Positions 31,103-33,239 of a DNA stretch of 33,239 nt are shown here, piece after piece (the first letter of the stretch is position 1; each line of letters begins with the position of its first letter). The stretch is from positions 1 through 33,239 of the forward strand of contig CAKTXB010000002.1 in assembly GCA_934630555.1 (NCBI GenBank). Direction: 5' to 3'. The notes beneath the pieces are model-generated. The model did not search any database. It was not told the DNA's origin and saw only the letters and a program-made list of their open reading frames with translations. This DNA comes from an uncultured Oscillospiraceae bacterium (GTDB lineage Bacteria > Bacillota > Clostridia > Oscillospirales > Oscillospiraceae). Position numbers and translations under genes: made by a program.

Positions 31103-33239
31103 ATGTCCGAAAAAATGTATCCCATTCCCTTCCGTTCGCTCATGAACTGGATCACCACCGAGTATGCCGCCACGGGCGACATCTTCGGCGTTCATAAAGC
31201 CTATCACGCCAGCGGCAAAACGCTGCCCATCTTCGGTGAGCGCATCGAAACGCCGTTTGGCCCGGCCGCCGGCCCGAACAGCCAGCTGGCCCAGAACATC
31301 ATCGCCGCCTACTTTGCCGGCGCACGCTTCTTTGAGGTCAAGACCGTGCAGAAGATGGACGGCGCGGAGCTGGCCGCGTGTGTGCCGCGCCCCTGCATCC
31401 TCGCCGATGACGAGGGCTATAACCAGGAATGGTCCACGGAGCTTGAGATCCCGCAGGCCATGAATGAATACATCAAAGCGTGGTGTGCTTTGAAGATCCT
31501 CTCCAAAGTCTACGGCCTTGGCGACCCGGACGGCTTCGTGTTCAATATGTCCGTCGGCTACGACCTGGAAGGCATCAAGGGCGACAAGGTCAACACGTAT
31601 ATTGACGGCATGATGGACGCCACGAGCACCGTGCAGTTCAAAGAGTGCCTCGCCGTGCTCACGGAGCTGTTCCCGGCGGAAAAGGACTTCATCGCGTCCA
31701 TCTCCCCGCGCGTGTCGCGCTCTGTCACGGTGTCCACGCTGCACGGCTGCCCGCCGCAGGAAATTGAGCGCATCGCGTCCTATCTGCTGACGGAAAAGCA
31801 CCTGCACACGTTCGTCAAGTGCAACCCCACCATCCTCGGCTACAAGACGGCCCGCACCATCCTTGACTCCATGGGCTACGACTACATCGTCTTTGATGAG
31901 CACCACTTCAATGAAGACCTCCAGTGGGCCGACGCCGTGCCCATGTTCGAGCGTCTGCAGGCACTGGCCGACTCGAAGGGTCTGGAATTCGGCCTCAAGC
32001 TCTCCAACACCTTCCCCGTCGATACCACGCGCGGCGAGCTGCCCGGAAATGAAATGTATATGTCCGGCCGCAGCCTGTTCCCGCTGACCATCGAGATGTG
32101 CAATCGCATCTCCCGCCAGTTTAACGGCAAGCTGCGCATCTCCTTCGCGGGCGGCGCGGAGTATTTTAACTGCGACAAGCTCTTTGCCGCCGGCATCTGG
32201 CCCATCACCGTGGCCACCACCATCCTCAAGCCCGGCGGCTACAACCGTCTGGCCCAGATGGTCGAAAAGGTCGAGCCCCTGCCCTACGCGCGCTTCGCCG
32301 GCACCGACTCCGCCGCCATCGCGGAGCTGAGCGCCGCTTCGCACAAAGACCCACATCACTTAAAGCCCATCAAGCCCATCCCCGCGCGCAAGTCGGCAGA
32401 TCCTGTGCCGCTCATCGACTGCTTCACCGCGCCCTGCAAGGGCGGCTGCCCCATCCATCAGGACATCCCGGAGTACATCGAACTTTGCCGCCGCGGACTG
32501 TATGGTCCTGCTCTCAAGCTCATCACCGAAAAGAACGCCCTGCCGTTCATCACCGGCACCATCTGCGCGCACCGCTGCCAGAACAAGTGCTCGCGCAACT
32601 TCTACGAGGAATCCGTCCACATCCGTGACGCCAAGCTTGTCGCCGCCGCACACGGCTATGACGCGCTGATGGCCTCCATCCGGCCCACTGAAAAGCTGCC
32701 CGGCAAGAAGGCCGCGATCATCGGCGGCGGCCCGACCGGCATCGCTGCGGCCTACTTCCTGGCCCGCGGCGGCGTGCAGACCACGATCTTCGAGCGCGAA
32801 GAAAAGCTCGGCGGCGTGCCGCGCTACGTGATCCCCGCGTTCCGGATCTCCGATGAAGCGCTCGACAAGGACGTCGCGCTCATGGAGCGCCTCGGCGTCG
32901 AGGTCAAGTGCGGCGCTCCGGCCCCGAGCGTGGCCGAGCTCAAGAAGATGGGCTACACCCACATCCTCATGGCCACCGGCGCCTGGCAGGCGGGCGAGCT
33001 GGGCATCCCCGGCAACGTCCGCGGCGTTATCGGCTGGCTGGAGGAAATGAAGGCCGGTAAGGGCGGCAAGCTCGGCCATGTCGTGGTCATCGGCGGCGGC
33101 AACACCGCCATGGATGCGGCCCGTCTTGCCAAGCGCAGCGGCGCCAAGAACGTGACGCTGGTCTACCGCCGGACCCGCAAGTACATGCCCGCCGACGAGC
33201 ATGAGCTGGCCCTGGCCCTCCAGGACGGCGTGACCTTTG
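31103..33239 (+). CDS. ygfK: Putative selenate reductase subunit YgfK (partial, runs off the window)
   Basis: 712 codons are visible with no stop; family members are about 1,000 aa. ATG at 31103 with AGGAGG 8 nt upstream. N-terminal ~400 residues form a dihydropyrimidine/dihydroorotate dehydrogenase-like barrel (FGPAAGPNSQLAQN, VSTLHGCPPQEIERI, VKCNPT, LKLSNT, SFAGGA). Near residues 435-510 are Cys clusters for Fe-S (CFTAPCKGGCPIHQD, ICAHRCQNKCSRNF), then an FAD/NADPH module as in glutamate-synthase small subunits (AIIGGGPTGIAAAYFLA, VVVIGGGNTAMDAARLAKR). YgfK is a required part of anaerobic purine degradation in gut bacteria; the selenate name is historical. Confidence 0.94.
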   Translation, partial: MSEKMYPIPFRSLMNWITTEYAATGDIFGVHKAYHASGKTLPIFGERIETPFGPAAGPNSQLAQNIIAAYFAGARFFEVKTVQKMDGAELAACVPRPCILADDEGYNQEWSTELEIPQAMNEYIKAWCALKILSKVYGLGDPDGFVFNMSVGYDLEGIKGDKVNTYIDGMMDATSTVQFKECLAVLTELFPAEKDFIASISPRVSRSVTVSTLHGCPPQEIERIASYLLTEKHLHTFVKCNPTILGYKTARTILDSMGYDYIVFDEHHFNEDLQWADAVPMFERLQALADSKGLEFGLKLSNTFPVDTTRGELPGNEMYMSGRSLFPLTIEMCNRISRQFNGKLRISFAGGAEYFNCDKLFAAGIWPITVATTILKPGGYNRLAQMVEKVEPLPYARFAGTDSAAIAELSAASHKDPHHLKPIKPIPARKSADPVPLIDCFTAPCKGGCPIHQDIPEYIELCRRGLYGPALKLITEKNALPFITGTICAHRCQNKCSRNFYEESVHIRDAKLVAAAHGYDALMASIRPTEKLPGKKAAIIGGGPTGIAAAYFLARGGVQTTIFEREEKLGGVPRYVIPAFRISDEALDKDVALMERLGVEVKCGAPAPSVAELKKMGYTHILMATGAWQAGELGIPGNVRGVIGWLEEMKAGKGGKLGHVVVIGGGNTAMDAARLAKRSGAKNVTLVYRRTRKYMPADEHELALALQDGVTF

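Noticed and set aside
29638..32359. Long minus-strand ORFs (29638-31182 and 31079-32359)
   Set aside because: Shadows of ssnA and ygfK; no ribosome sites or motifs.

Overview
The window is about 60% GC and reads as chromosome of an anaerobic, low-peptide-sugar Firmicute of the Oscillospirales (Oscillospiraceae/Ruminococcaceae group). The basis is mixed: strong AGGAGG ribosome sites, a Trp T-box, a tmRNA tag ending VALAA, proteins with SLH (S-layer) domains, an acetogen-type metVF pair and the anaerobic purine-catabolism genes ssnA and ygfK. Species cannot be fixed from the sequence alone.

Layout. 1-190: tandem GC-rich repeats. 218-2713: secreted pseudo-deacetylase (minus), divergent from a dCMP-deaminase-like gene and two small membrane proteins. 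2813-6131: dusB, metVF (minus), rlmH. 6145-9402: a minus-strand DNA-repair cluster (small ORF, dinB, mutY, Nudix) behind a promoter with a LexA-like box. 9550-10971: smpB, a cyclophilin and ssrA, so both trans-translation components lie together. 10972-15090: accessory patch holding a small non-coding element that duplicates the ssrA 3' end, a small plus-strand gene and a truncated phage/ICE large polyvalent protein. 15143-16911: TrpB2-type tryptophan synthase under a Trp (UGG) T-box. 17376-22058: frameshifted S-layer-anchored Xaa-Pro peptidase and a second SLH protein. 22159-26461: SEDS (RodA/FtsW) gene, tsaE-tsaB-upp, two half-size chromate-type transporters. 26462-26830: tRNA-Arg(ACG) with a second copy of the 3'-end-duplicating element. 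26941-33239: 8-oxoguanine-deaminase-like amidohydrolase, a decayed hydrolase plus a GNAT gene (minus), then ssnA and ygfK behind a leader with an intrinsic terminator; ygfK runs off the window end.

Most notable is a pair of matching non-coding elements, one after ssrA and one after tRNA-Arg. In each, nucleotides 58-76 of the RNA gene (19 bp, from T-loop A58 to the CCA end) are duplicated. Between the copies lie a strong hairpin and a 69-bp core that is identical at 63 of 69 positions; four of the six differences are compensatory changes within a palindromic A6/T6 hairpin. The original terminator sits beyond the second copy. I recognise no described element of this kind.

The purine genes (amidohydrolase, ssnA, ygfK) form the end of the window and probably continue beyond it. 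MetVF could accept one-carbon units released by purine breakdown, but this link is inference.
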